From: Caballeronia humi | GTDB lineage: Bacteria > Pseudomonadota > Gammaproteobacteria > Burkholderiales > Burkholderiaceae | NCBI RefSeq assembly: GCF_001544475.1 | Contig: NZ_FCNW02000002.1 | Span: 62,001 to 126,000 of the forward strand | Direction of reading: 5' to 3' | Length of the DNA stretch: 64,000 nucleotides | Translations under genes and position numbers: made by a program | Shown: piece by piece, positions 25,306 through 33,204 of the stretch | How positions within the stretch are numbered: position 1 is the first letter of the stretch | Layout of the letters: each line of letters begins with the position of its first letter | Notes under the pieces: model-generated | What the model saw: only the letters and a program-made list of their open reading frames with translations | The model's database searches: none | Told to the model about the DNA's origin: nothing

Positions 25306-27330
25306 ATGGAGCATGCCTACTTCAAATTGCTGCACTTGCTCGCGGGCCATCCCGTGTGGGCGCTCGTGGTCGTCGCGCTCGCTGCGCTGCTCGAATCGGT
25401 GGCGTTCATCGGGACTTTCATTCCGGGCAGCACGGCGATGTTCGTCGCGGGCGCGCTGATCGGCACCGGGACGCTCAATCTCGGCTGGGTATTCGTCTGC
25501 GCGATACTGGGCGCCGTCGCGGGCGATGCCGCGAGCTACTGGATCGGCGCGCGCTACAAGGACCGGATTCGCCAGGTCTGGCCGTTCCGCACGCATCCGG
25601 GCATGTTGGTCGCGGGTGAGAAATACTTCGCGAAGCACGGCGCGAAAAGCGTCGTCTCCGCGCGCTTCGCGCCGCCGCTCCGGGCGATCGTGCCGGTCGT
25701 CGCGGGCATGCTCGGCATGACGCCCGGCCGCTTTCTCGTGATCAACATCCTCTCCGCGCTCGTCTGGGCGCCCGTGCATATCCTGCCGGGCGTCGTGTTC
25801 GGCGCATCGATCGAACTGGCGGGGGCCGTGTCGTTCCGTCTCGTCGTGATCGCGGCAATCGTCGCGGTGGCCGCCTGGCTGATCTACAACGTGGTGCGCA
25901 TCGCGGTGTCGCACGCGCGCTCGTGGACCAGCAGTTCGCGCGAGCGGCTGCTGGAGTGGGGCGAGCGGCATCCGGGCCGCGCGGGGCGCATCGTCCTGCG
26001 CACGCTGAATCCGGACAGCCCGGCGGCGGGGCTCATCATTACGATTTCGGTGTTTTTGCTGGTATCGGCGGCGGTGTTCTTCTCGACGCTCGAGGACATC
26101 GCCCACGGCGATCCGCTCGTGCAGGTCGATATGTCGGCGTACCGCTTTTTGCAATCGTTCCGCTCGACCTGGGCCGACGACGCGCTCTCCGTCCTCTCGA
26201 CGCTCGGCAGCCTGCCGACGCTCACCGCGCTCGTCGTGCTCGTGATCGCGTGGATGGCGATCGAGCGGCGCTGGCGCACGATTGCCTGGTGGCTCGGCGC
26301 GGTCGCGTTCTCGCAACTGCTGATCCTCGCGATCCAGCTCGCGACGCGGCATCTGCCGCTCGGCGCGCTGGCATCGAGTGCGCGCGCCTTTCCGAGCAAC
26401 CACGTCGCCGCGACGGTGATCATCTACGGCTTCCTCGCGTTTCTCGTGGAGCGGCGGGTCGGCTCGGTGTCGCGCGTGCTGGTCGCGGTGGCGACGGTCG
26501 CGGTCGTTACGGCGGTCACGCTCTCCGGCCTCTATTTCGATCGCTTCACCCTCTCCGATGCCCTTGGCGGCGCGGCGCTCGCGGCGATCTGGGTGTTCCT
26601 CGTCGCGCTGATGGCCGTCTGGCGGCATCCCGAGAAGCCGCGCGCGCGGCCGCTGATGCCGGTCGCGGTGCTGGCGGTGATCGGCGTTTCGGTCGCGGCG
26701 CAGGTCGCGACCGGGCGCGAATTGCCGTCGGCGGAGGTCGCGCAACGGCCCGAAGTGGTCGTCGTGACGCCCGCGCAGTGGACCGACACCATCTGGCGCA
26801 CGTTTTCGTGCTACCGCGCGAACATGGAAGGCGACCGGCGCGAGCCGATCACCGTGCAATGGACGGCGACCGCCGAGCAGGTGAAGGCGCAACTCGAAAG
26901 CCGCGGATGGAGCGTCGGCACGCGGCTGACGGCGAAGAGCGTGCTGTCGCTGGTCGAGCCAAACGTCACCGCGACCGCGCTGCCCGTGTTGCCGCGGCTG
27001 AACAACGGCGAGCCGTCGCAACTGGAATTCGTACGATCGCACAAGGGCGCTGACGAGCGTGATGTCCTGCGCTTCTGGCCGACGCACTACGCGGTCGAGC
27101 AGCAGAACGGCGCGCCGCCGACGCCGATCTGGCTCGGCTCGCTCGTGCACGAGCGACTGCGGCGGCCGTCGTGGCCGTTCAACGTGCTGCGCCCGACGCG
27201 GGTAGTTGAACCGATGATCGCGGAATATGGCGCGGGGTCTCCCTGGCACGATCTCGAAGTAGCGCGCAGCGCGGGTTGCGAGGGCGTGCGGGTGACGCTG
27301 ATCGCGTCGCGGGCGGAAGCAGCGAGGTGA
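25306..27330 (+). CDS. DedA-PAP2-LssY three-domain membrane protein
   Basis: This 674-aa protein joins three families. Residues 1-200 are DedA-like (ESVAFIGTFIPGSTAMFVAG; FARFAPPLRAIVP-type block SARFAPPLRAIVPVVAG). Residues about 240-450 form a PAP2 phosphatase-like membrane domain. Residues about 485-670 are an LssY C-terminal domain (VVVVTPAQWTDTIWRTF). In the PAP2 part, PSNH keeps the motif-2 His, but motif 3 reads SGLYFDRFTLSD, so the usual Arg and nucleophilic His are Gly and Phe. DedA proteins act in lipid flipping or envelope homeostasis; phosphatase activity is doubtful here. The ATG follows ACGAGGAG. Confidence 0.87.
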   Translation: MEHAYFKLLHLLAGHPVWALVVVALAALLESVAFIGTFIPGSTAMFVAGALIGTGTLNLGWVFVCAILGAVAGDAASYWIGARYKDRIRQVWPFRTHPGMLVAGEKYFAKHGAKSVVSARFAPPLRAIVPVVAGMLGMTPGRFLVINILSALVWAPVHILPGVVFGASIELAGAVSFRLVVIAAIVAVAAWLIYNVVRIAVSHARSWTSSSRERLLEWGERHPGRAGRIVLRTLNPDSPAAGLIITISVFLLVSAAVFFSTLEDIAHGDPLVQVDMSAYRFLQSFRSTWADDALSVLSTLGSLPTLTALVVLVIAWMAIERRWRTIAWWLGAVAFSQLLILAIQLATRHLPLGALASSARAFPSNHVAATVIIYGFLAFLVERRVGSVSRVLVAVATVAVVTAVTLSGLYFDRFTLSDALGGAALAAIWVFLVALMAVWRHPEKPRARPLMPVAVLAVIGVSVAAQVATGRELPSAEVAQRPEVVVVTPAQWTDTIWRTFSCYRANMEGDRREPITVQWTATAEQVKAQLESRGWSVGTRLTAKSVLSLVEPNVTATALPVLPRLNNGEPSQLEFVRSHKGADERDVLRFWPTHYAVEQQNGAPPTPIWLGSLVHERLRRPSWPFNVLRPTRVVEPMIAEYGAGSPWHDLEVARSAGCEGVRVTLIASRAEAAR

Positions 27331-27479
27331 GCGTGCTGCGCGTGCTGCGGTGCAATGGAGAAACAGCGGGCGCGAGCCTTGCGCTATTCAGGTGCAGACG
27401 CTCCGGCCAACCTCCGGGCGCATTCCCACCCCGCGTGCAACAATGAAAACGCGCATCCGACCAACGAGGAGTGCGGCAA

Positions 27480-28448
27480 GTGATACACGTTTCACCAGCG
27501 GCGATCACGGCGTGGGGCGGCGAGGCCGTCTTCGCGAACGTCCTTCTGACGCGGCTCGGCGTGCCGGTCCCGGCCGTGCCGGTGCTCGTGCTGGCGGGCT
27601 CGGCGATCGCGCACGGCACGCTCTCGTTCACGCACGTCCTCATCGCGGCGGTGCTCGCGGCCATGATCGGCGACGGCGTGTGGTTCACGGCGGGCCGCGT
27701 GTACGGGCGTCCGCTGATCAACCGCCTCGCGCGTTTCTCGCTATCCATCGATACCAGCGTCCAGACGACGCGCGCCCTCTTCGAGCGCTTCGGCGCGCCG
27801 ATCATGGCGATCTGCAAGTTCGTGCCGGGTCTGGCGCTGATCACGCCGCCGCTGATGGGCACGACGCGCATCCCGACGAAGGTCTTCGTAACCTGGGACT
27901 CGATCGGAGTGGTGGCGTGGGCGTCGTTCTGGCTCCTCGGCGGCGCGCTCTTCAGCCGTCAATTGGCGCAGCTCGTGCAGACTGTCGAGGCCCACGGCGC
28001 GACCGTCTTCGACGTGCTGGCGGCGCTCGCGCTGCTGTACCTCGCGTATCGATATGTGCGGCGCTGGCGCTTGCGAAAATGGCTGGATGACCGCTGCGTG
28101 TCGGTAGATCAACTCGACCGGATGATGCACGCGAAGTCGCCGCCCGTCGTGCTGGATGCGCGGCTCGCGACCGAGGTCGGGCAGGAGCCGTATCGAATCC
28201 CGGGTGCGTCGATGTTCGATCCGCACGCGCCCGATGTCGGCACGATCGAACGCGTGGTCGTCGTGTATTGCGCGTGTCCGAACGACGCGGCAGCGAAGAT
28301 GGTGTGCGCACGGCTCCATCGCGAGGGGTTTCTGCACTCGCATGCGCTCAAAGGCGGGCTCGATGCGTGGATTGCGCGGGGTTATCCGGTCGAGCCCGTG
28401 CCGATGCGTGGCGGCGGTGCACTGGAACCATCGCTCGCGCGGCAATGA
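27480..28448 (+). CDS. DedA-rhodanese fusion protein
   Basis: This 322-aa protein has an N-terminal DedA membrane domain (residues about 15-190, with TRLGVPVPAVPVLVLAGSA and FERFGAPIMAICKFVPGLA) and a C-terminal rhodanese domain (about 205-305). The rhodanese active loop reads VVYCACPNDAAA, with the Cys in place, and KGGLDAWIARGYPV near the end. Rhodaneses move sulfane sulfur. The GTG at 27480 is preferred because AGGAG lies 8 nt upstream; a GTG at 27471 overlaps it. It follows the other DedA gene by 149 bp on the same strand. Confidence 0.87.
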   Translation: MIHVSPAAITAWGGEAVFANVLLTRLGVPVPAVPVLVLAGSAIAHGTLSFTHVLIAAVLAAMIGDGVWFTAGRVYGRPLINRLARFSLSIDTSVQTTRALFERFGAPIMAICKFVPGLALITPPLMGTTRIPTKVFVTWDSIGVVAWASFWLLGGALFSRQLAQLVQTVEAHGATVFDVLAALALLYLAYRYVRRWRLRKWLDDRCVSVDQLDRMMHAKSPPVVLDARLATEVGQEPYRIPGASMFDPHAPDVGTIERVVVVYCACPNDAAAKMVCARLHREGFLHSHALKGGLDAWIARGYPVEPVPMRGGGALEPSLARQ

Positions 28449-28482
28449 CCGGCTTCGCCCCTTGCTAGAAGGACGAAGCCGG
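28449..28482. terminator. Bidirectional stem-loop between convergent genes
   Basis: CCGGCTTCG at 28449-28457 pairs perfectly with CGAAGCCGG at 28474-28482, directly after the DedA-rhodanese stop and just before the end of the minus-strand small ORF. There is no U-tract, so a rho-assisted or weak terminator is suggested. Confidence 0.55.
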
Positions 28483-28486
28483 CAAG

Positions 28487-28663
28487 TCAGGCCGAAAGCC
28501 CGAATGCCATCAACACGAACCGCAGCCCGAGCAGGCAGGCGGACGAGCAGAGCGGCAAGCCGATGGTCACAGCGGCACAGCGCAGGCCGACGAGGCGGAT
28601 CGCAGACCACAGCCAGACCACTGCAAGAAGCGACCCGGCCACCGATTGCCTGATCGTATTCAT
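28487..28663 (-). CDS. 58-aa hydrophobic protein overlapping the methyltransferase gene
   Basis: The ATG at 28663 forms an ATGA overlap with the methyltransferase stop codon, the classic arrangement for translational coupling. The 58-residue product (MNTIRQSVAGSLLAVVWLW... to AFGLSA) is almost entirely hydrophobic, with two possible membrane segments and three Cys. A stem-loop lies right after its stop. No homologue was recognised. The overlap and hydrophobicity argue for a real small membrane protein, but a chance frame cannot be excluded. Confidence 0.5.
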   Translation of the reverse strand: MNTIRQSVAGSLLAVVWLWSAIRLVGLRCAAVTIGLPLCSSACLLGLRFVLMAFGLSA

Positions 28664-29493
28664 TTTCGTTCCACCACGACTTCGAGATACTCGCTCGGCA
28701 ACACGAGCGTCCCGTCGCCGGAACGGTTCCGGCTGTCCATCAGCGCCGTCAGATCCTGGGCGAACGCCGCCTGCCGTTCGCCTTCGAGCGCTGCGAACGC
28801 CTTGTTCATTGGCCCGTAGTACGCGCGGAACACTTCGATGAAGTGCGCCGGCGACCGGTAGCGGAACATGAACTCGCGGCTCGTCGCGCGGATATCACGG
28901 GCGCTGTCACCGAAGAGTTCCGCGAGCCGTTCCTTCGTGCCCCATAGCGCCGGCGATTTCACGCCCGTCGGCGGCGCAATGTACTTGCCGATCGTCTTGA
29001 ACACCTGTCCGATGAAGCTGTCGGGCGTCCAGTTGGCAAGTCCGATTTTTCCGCCCGGCCTGCACACGCGCGCCAGTTCACGCGCCGCCTGCTCCTGGTT
29101 CGGCGTGAACATGACGCCGAAGGTGGACAGCACGGCGTCGAACGAGGCATCGGGAAAGGGCAGCGCTTCAGCATCGGCTTCCTGGAACTGCACGGGCAGT
29201 CCTTCGGCCTCGGCCCGCGCGCGGCCCGCATCGAGCAGCGACGAGACGTAGTCGGTCGAGGTCACCTCGCAATAGCGGCGCGCGGCGGCGAGCGTCGCGT
29301 TGCCGTTGCCCGCGGCGACGTCGAGCACGCGGCTGCCCGAGCGCAGGTCGAGCGCTTCGCAGAGGTCCTCGCCGACGATCTGCAGCGTGGTGCCGACGAC
29401 GGCATAGTTGCCGGTCGACCACGCGACTTGCTGACGGGCCTTGACGGCGGCGAGATCGGCGGCGGGCGAGAAGGAAGATTGGACTGCGGACAT
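28660..29493 (-). CDS. Class I SAM-dependent methyltransferase
   Basis: This 277-aa protein has the SAM-binding motif VLDVAAGNGNATLAAARR, an acidic loop (EVTSTDYVSSLL) and the post-II motif EADAEALPFPDASFDAVLSTFG in pieces, as in UbiE-like methyltransferases. The acceptor is unknown. The ATG at 29493 follows TCAGGAG. It is upstream of and overlaps a 58-aa hydrophobic ORF, which may be its partner. Confidence 0.88.
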   Translation of the reverse strand: MSAVQSSFSPAADLAAVKARQQVAWSTGNYAVVGTTLQIVGEDLCEALDLRSGSRVLDVAAGNGNATLAAARRYCEVTSTDYVSSLLDAGRARAEAEGLPVQFQEADAEALPFPDASFDAVLSTFGVMFTPNQEQAARELARVCRPGGKIGLANWTPDSFIGQVFKTIGKYIAPPTGVKSPALWGTKERLAELFGDSARDIRATSREFMFRYRSPAHFIEVFRAYYGPMNKAFAALEGERQAAFAQDLTALMDSRNRSGDGTLVLPSEYLEVVVERK

Positions 29494-29624
29494 GTTTGCT
29501 CCTGAGAGAGGCGAAATGGCGGCGATGCGAGCGCGCATCGGGATGCCGCCTGTTATGGTGTCGCCGCGGACTTCGCTTGCCTTTTATGCCCGCGCGGCGG
29601 GCGGGCCGGATCACATCAGACCGA

Positions 29625-30059
29625 CTACTCGGCGACCCTGTATCCCGAGCCGCCCATTTCCTTCGGCAGGTCCTTCATTTTCGGCAGGCCGTCACGCATC
29701 GGCAGCGTCGTTTCCGAATAGTGGACGTGCACGCATGCTTCATACGGGAAGTCTTCGATGACGGCCGCGTAGACATCGGTGAGGCCGAGCCCGGGATGCT
29801 CGGTGAAGAGATGCCCGCCGCAGTTCCTGCACCACTTGCGATAGCTGTGCGGCGTCTTGTTGTAAGTGCCGACATGATCCGCGCCGCGCGTGATCGTCAC
29901 CGCCTCGGGCTTCCACAACGTAAAGGCGTTGACCGGTCCCGCCGACCAGCTCCGGCACGACTCGCAATGGCAATAGCCCATGCCGGCGGGCGTGCCCGTG
30001 ACCGTGAACTGCACTTCGCCGCAGAAGCATTGGCCCCGATAACCGTTCTCTGAATTCAT
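29625..30059 (-). CDS. Gfa/CENP-V-type zinc protein
   Basis: This 144-aa protein has the GFA zinc-binding Cys sets: GQCFCGEV, YCHCESCRSW and WCRNCGGHLF. The family name comes from a glutathione-dependent formaldehyde-activating enzyme whose activity is disputed, so a formaldehyde role should not be assumed despite the C1 island elsewhere. GAGGAGGCAC precedes the ATG at 30059. It is divergent from the AraC regulator at 30225. Confidence 0.87.
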   Translation of the reverse strand: MNSENGYRGQCFCGEVQFTVTGTPAGMGYCHCESCRSWSAGPVNAFTLWKPEAVTITRGADHVGTYNKTPHSYRKWCRNCGGHLFTEHPGLGLTDVYAAVIEDFPYEACVHVHYSETTLPMRDGLPKMKDLPKEMGGSGYRVAE

Positions 30060-30224
30060 GGTGTGCCTCCTCGATGGTTCGCATGGGTCGTTCGCGAGTC
30101 CAGCGTATTTGCCTGCGTTGTTGAGGATTCGCGTGAGTGCTAGTATCAGCGCGGCGGTTGTATCGATGAATGACCAGGCGTCCAGATCTCTTGCCACGGA
30201 CGCCGGAACTGGCGAGCCTTCGTC

Positions 30225-31286
30225 ATGGATGCCTTATCCGACGTTCTTCGCGTCGTGCGCCTCGGCGGCGCGGTCTATCTCAACGGCGACTTCACTGCGC
30301 CCTGGTGCCTCTTCGGCCAGGCGGACGCGGCGCTGTGCGCGGCGTTCCTGCCGCGCGCGGAACGGGTCGTCTCCTATCATCTGATCACCGAAGGAAGCTG
30401 CTGGGCGAGCCTCGCGGACGATTCGGCCTCGGCGATTCGCGTCGATGCCGGCGAGCTTTTGGTCGTGCCGCAAGGCGAGGCGCATCTGATGGGCAGCGCG
30501 CTCGATCTCGCGCCCGCGCCGACGGGCCATCTGCTGTCGAGCCAGCTCGAATCGGCGCCGGGGCAGGTGATGAAGCTGACGTATGGCGGCGGCGGGGCGC
30601 GCACGCGGCTCGTCTGCGGCTTTCTCGCCTGCGACGATACGCTCAGCAATCCGGTGCTTTCCGCGCTGCCGCGCCTCTTCAAGATCGACATGCGCAACGA
30701 TCCGCGCTCGGCGTGGCTCGAATCGTCGCTGCAATTCGCGGCGGCGGAGGCGGCGGACTGGCGCGTCGGCAGCGCGATCGTGCTCGCGCGGCTGTCGGAG
30801 CTGCTGTTCGTGGAGGCGGTGCGGCGGTGCATCGATGCGCTGCCCGCCGATCGCAAAGGCTGGCTCGCGGGCGTCGGCGATCGTTTCGTCGGACGCGCGC
30901 TCGCGATGCTGCACGCGCAGCCCGCGCACTGCTGGACCGTCGATGAACTCGCGAAGAAGGCGGGGCTCTCGCGCTCGGCGCTCGCGCAGCGCTTCACGCA
31001 ACTGCTCGGCCAGCCGCCGATGCAATATCTCGCGCGCTGGCGGCTCCAGATCGCGGCGCAAGAACTGCTCGGCGGGCGCAAGTCGCTCGCGGCGGTGGCG
31101 GAGCAGGTGGGTTACGAGTCGGAGGCGGCGTTCAATCGCGCGTTCAAGCGAGAGTTCGGCATGCCGCCTGCGGGGTGGCGCAAGAGTCATGGGGCGGCGG
31201 ATCATGCCGATGCGGGTTCCGAGGTGACTCCAGAGGTAGCGATCGTGCCGGCCGCGGAGTCGGCTGCGGGAGAGACGCGCGTCTAG
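30225..31286 (+). CDS. AraC-family regulator with cupin-type sensor domain
   Basis: This 353-aa protein has an N-terminal cupin-6-like region (LGGAVYLNGDFTAPWCLF, GELLVVPQGEAHLMG) and a C-terminal AraC HTH pair at about 235-330 (TVDELAKKAGLSRSALAQRF; SLAAVAEQVGYESEAAFNRAF in pieces; PPAGWRK). A Gly/Ala/Glu-rich tail follows. It is divergent from the Gfa-type gene, a likely target. Confidence 0.87.
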   Translation: MDALSDVLRVVRLGGAVYLNGDFTAPWCLFGQADAALCAAFLPRAERVVSYHLITEGSCWASLADDSASAIRVDAGELLVVPQGEAHLMGSALDLAPAPTGHLLSSQLESAPGQVMKLTYGGGGARTRLVCGFLACDDTLSNPVLSALPRLFKIDMRNDPRSAWLESSLQFAAAEAADWRVGSAIVLARLSELLFVEAVRRCIDALPADRKGWLAGVGDRFVGRALAMLHAQPAHCWTVDELAKKAGLSRSALAQRFTQLLGQPPMQYLARWRLQIAAQELLGGRKSLAAVAEQVGYESEAAFNRAFKREFGMPPAGWRKSHGAADHADAGSEVTPEVAIVPAAESAAGETRV

Positions 31287-31624
31287 TGGTGCGCCTCGTG
31301 ACGCGGCGCAGCGGATCACTGCGATGCGCTTTCCAATGTGCCCCGGGCAGGGGTATCCGTGCCAGTCTCGTGTCGCCGCGCTGCGAATTGCGCTGATGCG
31401 CCCTCAACGGTGGCGCTGGTGCCGCTAGCGGCGTCCTTGGTGTTACGGGCAGCGCCTAAGCCGACGTGCGCTCCAAGGCGCCCCAACAGCCTCCGCAGGC
31501 GAGCCGCCAGCCTCGTGACATCGCATGAAATAAGTTAGCTAGAGACCCGCCGGGCGCGTTCTTCTATAGTCCATTCCGTCGCCACGCAACGAAGCGAAGT
31601 GGCCCGAACCGCGAAGGACATACC
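31287..31624. other. Intergenic region (338 bp) before the repeat-protein gene
   Basis: No gene is supported. The stretch has normal GC content and short open frames without ribosome sites. A TATAGT at about 31565 could be a -10 element for the repeat-protein gene, but no good -35 is visible. Confidence 0.4.
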
Positions 31625-32566
31625 GTGAAGCTCTCCTCGTCTGTCATCCCGAACGTCGTTTCCTCCGTCACGCTGCGGCGCTTCGTTCTCGCCGCCACGG
31701 CCGCCGTGGTCGCGCTGGCGAGTGCGCCGGCATCGGCGGGATGGGCGCAGCACGGCACGATGTCCACCTCGCGCGGCGTCTACAACGGCGCACACTACGG
31801 CGCGTGCGGCGGCGGCAGCTGCTCGCATGCGGGCGGCGTCGAGGGTCCGTGGGGCGGCGTCGCGACCAACACCGGCACCGTGACGCGCAATGCGCCCGGC
31901 CAGTTCTCTAACTCGGGCACCGCGACCGGCCGCTACGGCAACTCGGTGCAGCACAACGGCGACACGAGCTGCGCGGGCGGCACCTGTTCGCACAACGGCA
32001 ACCTGACTGGCCCCGACGGCAAGACCGCCACGACCGACGGCTCCGTCACGCGCAACGCACCCGGCCAGTATTCATCGTCGGGGACGATCTACGGCGCGAA
32101 CGGCAATACCGTCAGCCATTCGGCATCGACGAATTGTGCGGGCGCTTCATGCTCGCGCTCGGGTTCGGCGACCGGCAACGATGGCGGCACCGTCTACCAC
32201 TCCGGCACCGCGACGCAAGTCGCGCCGGGCGTCGTGACGACCTCCGGCAGCGTGACCGGCGTGCACGGCAGCACCGTCACCAGCAGCGGCGTGGTGACGA
32301 CCTCCAGCGTCACCACCGTGGGTGTAAGCACCGCGCCGGTCGTCGTCGTGCCGCCGCCTGCGGTGTATGTCCCGCCGCCGCCGTCGACGGTCGTGGTCGT
32401 TCCGCCGCCTGCGGTGTATGTCCCGCCACCCCCGCCGCCGGCCGTCGTGGTCGTGCCGCCGCCGCCCGCGCCGCATGTGGTCTACGTTGCGCCCGCGCCG
32501 CGTCCGGTTGTCTGGGTGCCGGCGCACTGGGTCGGCCGGGTGTACATCCCCGCGCACTGGGCGTGA
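31625..32566 (+). CDS. Secreted Gly/Ser/Thr repeat protein with Cys pairs and Pro-rich C-terminus
   Basis: This 313-aa protein starts at GTG and has a signal peptide ending at ASAPASA. Three to four repeats of about 55 residues follow, each with a CxGGxCS-type pair (CGGGSC, CAGGTC, CAGASC) and TxTRNAPGQxSxSG, suggesting a beta-solenoid. Residues about 235-290 are a Val/Pro-rich stretch (VVVVPPPAVYVPPPP twice). The end has two PAHW motifs (VWVPAHWVGRVYIPAHWA), as in YXWV-type envelope proteins. Its function is unknown; a surface or outer-membrane location is likely. Confidence 0.75.
   Translation: MKLSSSVIPNVVSSVTLRRFVLAATAAVVALASAPASAGWAQHGTMSTSRGVYNGAHYGACGGGSCSHAGGVEGPWGGVATNTGTVTRNAPGQFSNSGTATGRYGNSVQHNGDTSCAGGTCSHNGNLTGPDGKTATTDGSVTRNAPGQYSSSGTIYGANGNTVSHSASTNCAGASCSRSGSATGNDGGTVYHSGTATQVAPGVVTTSGSVTGVHGSTVTSSGVVTTSSVTTVGVSTAPVVVVPPPAVYVPPPPSTVVVVPPPAVYVPPPPPPAVVVVPPPPAPHVVYVAPAPRPVVWVPAHWVGRVYIPAHWA
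32351..32427 (+). repeat. Tandem 51-bp repeat in the Pro-rich segment
   Basis: A 26-bp sequence (CCGCCGCCTGCGGTGTATGT plus CCCGCC) at 32351-32376 recurs exactly at 32402-32427, in frame, encoding PPPAVYVPP twice. The duplication is recent at DNA level and could change the linker length by slippage. Confidence 0.75.
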
Positions 32567-32745
32567 ATTTCACGCGCACCTCCTGGCCGGGCGCCACGTT
32601 GCGTACCTTCCAGTCCACTGGGTGTGAAGACGTGCCGCGATTATTCGGTTGATTCGACATCTCTGTTCTCTTCGATCGCGTTTTTCTTCAAGCGTGTATG
32701 AAGTAGCATCGGGCGATGCCTCACCACTCTTCAGGAGCCGAACGA

Positions 32746-33132
32746 ATGCAGACGCAAAGCAGGGTCGTAAAGATTCCGGGGCCCGACCACCCGATCGATA
32801 TCGCTCCGACGCAATCGCGTGTCGTGGTCAAGGCGGGTGGCCGCGTGATCGCCGATACGCGCGACGCCCTCACATTGCGCGAAGCAGCGTATCCCGCGGT
32901 GCAATACATTCCGCGCAAGGACATCGACATGTCTGCGTTCGAGCGCACGACTCATCAGACGTATTGCCCGTACAAGGGCGAGGCCGCTTACTACAGCGTC
33001 GCGGCGGCAGGCGAGCGGGGCGCCAACGCGGCGTGGTCGTACGAATCGCCGTATGGAGCGGTCGCTGAAATCGTCGGGCATCTGGCTTTCTATCCGGACC
33101 GCGTCGATTCGATCGAGGTCATCGAGGGCTGA
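32746..33132 (+). CDS. DUF427 protein
   Basis: This 128-aa protein has the DUF427 pattern: HPIDIAPTQSRVVVKAGGRV, YIPRKDIDMSAFERT, then HQTYCPYKGEAAYYSV with the conserved Cys-Pro-Tyr-Lys, ending HLAFYPDRVDSIEV. The function of the family is unknown. The ATG at 32746 follows CAGGAG by 8 nt; the ATG at 32716 lacks a ribosome site. It lies 72 bp before polB on the same strand. Confidence 0.87.
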   Translation: MQTQSRVVKIPGPDHPIDIAPTQSRVVVKAGGRVIADTRDALTLREAAYPAVQYIPRKDIDMSAFERTTHQTYCPYKGEAAYYSVAAAGERGANAAWSYESPYGAVAEIVGHLAFYPDRVDSIEVIEG

Positions 33133-33204
33133 GTTCTCCAAGCGATGCCCCGCTGCGATCAACCGTAAAATAGCGCGACCGCACAGGCTTTCGAAGGCAT
33201 CCGC

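Noticed and set aside
29625..30059. Glutathione-dependent formaldehyde-activating role for the Gfa-type protein
   Set aside because: The family name is historical and the activity is disputed; no glutathione formaldehyde pathway genes are adjacent.
33133..33204. LexA (SOS) box before polB
   Set aside because: No CTGT-N8-ACAG-like sequence was found; SOS control cannot be claimed from this DNA.
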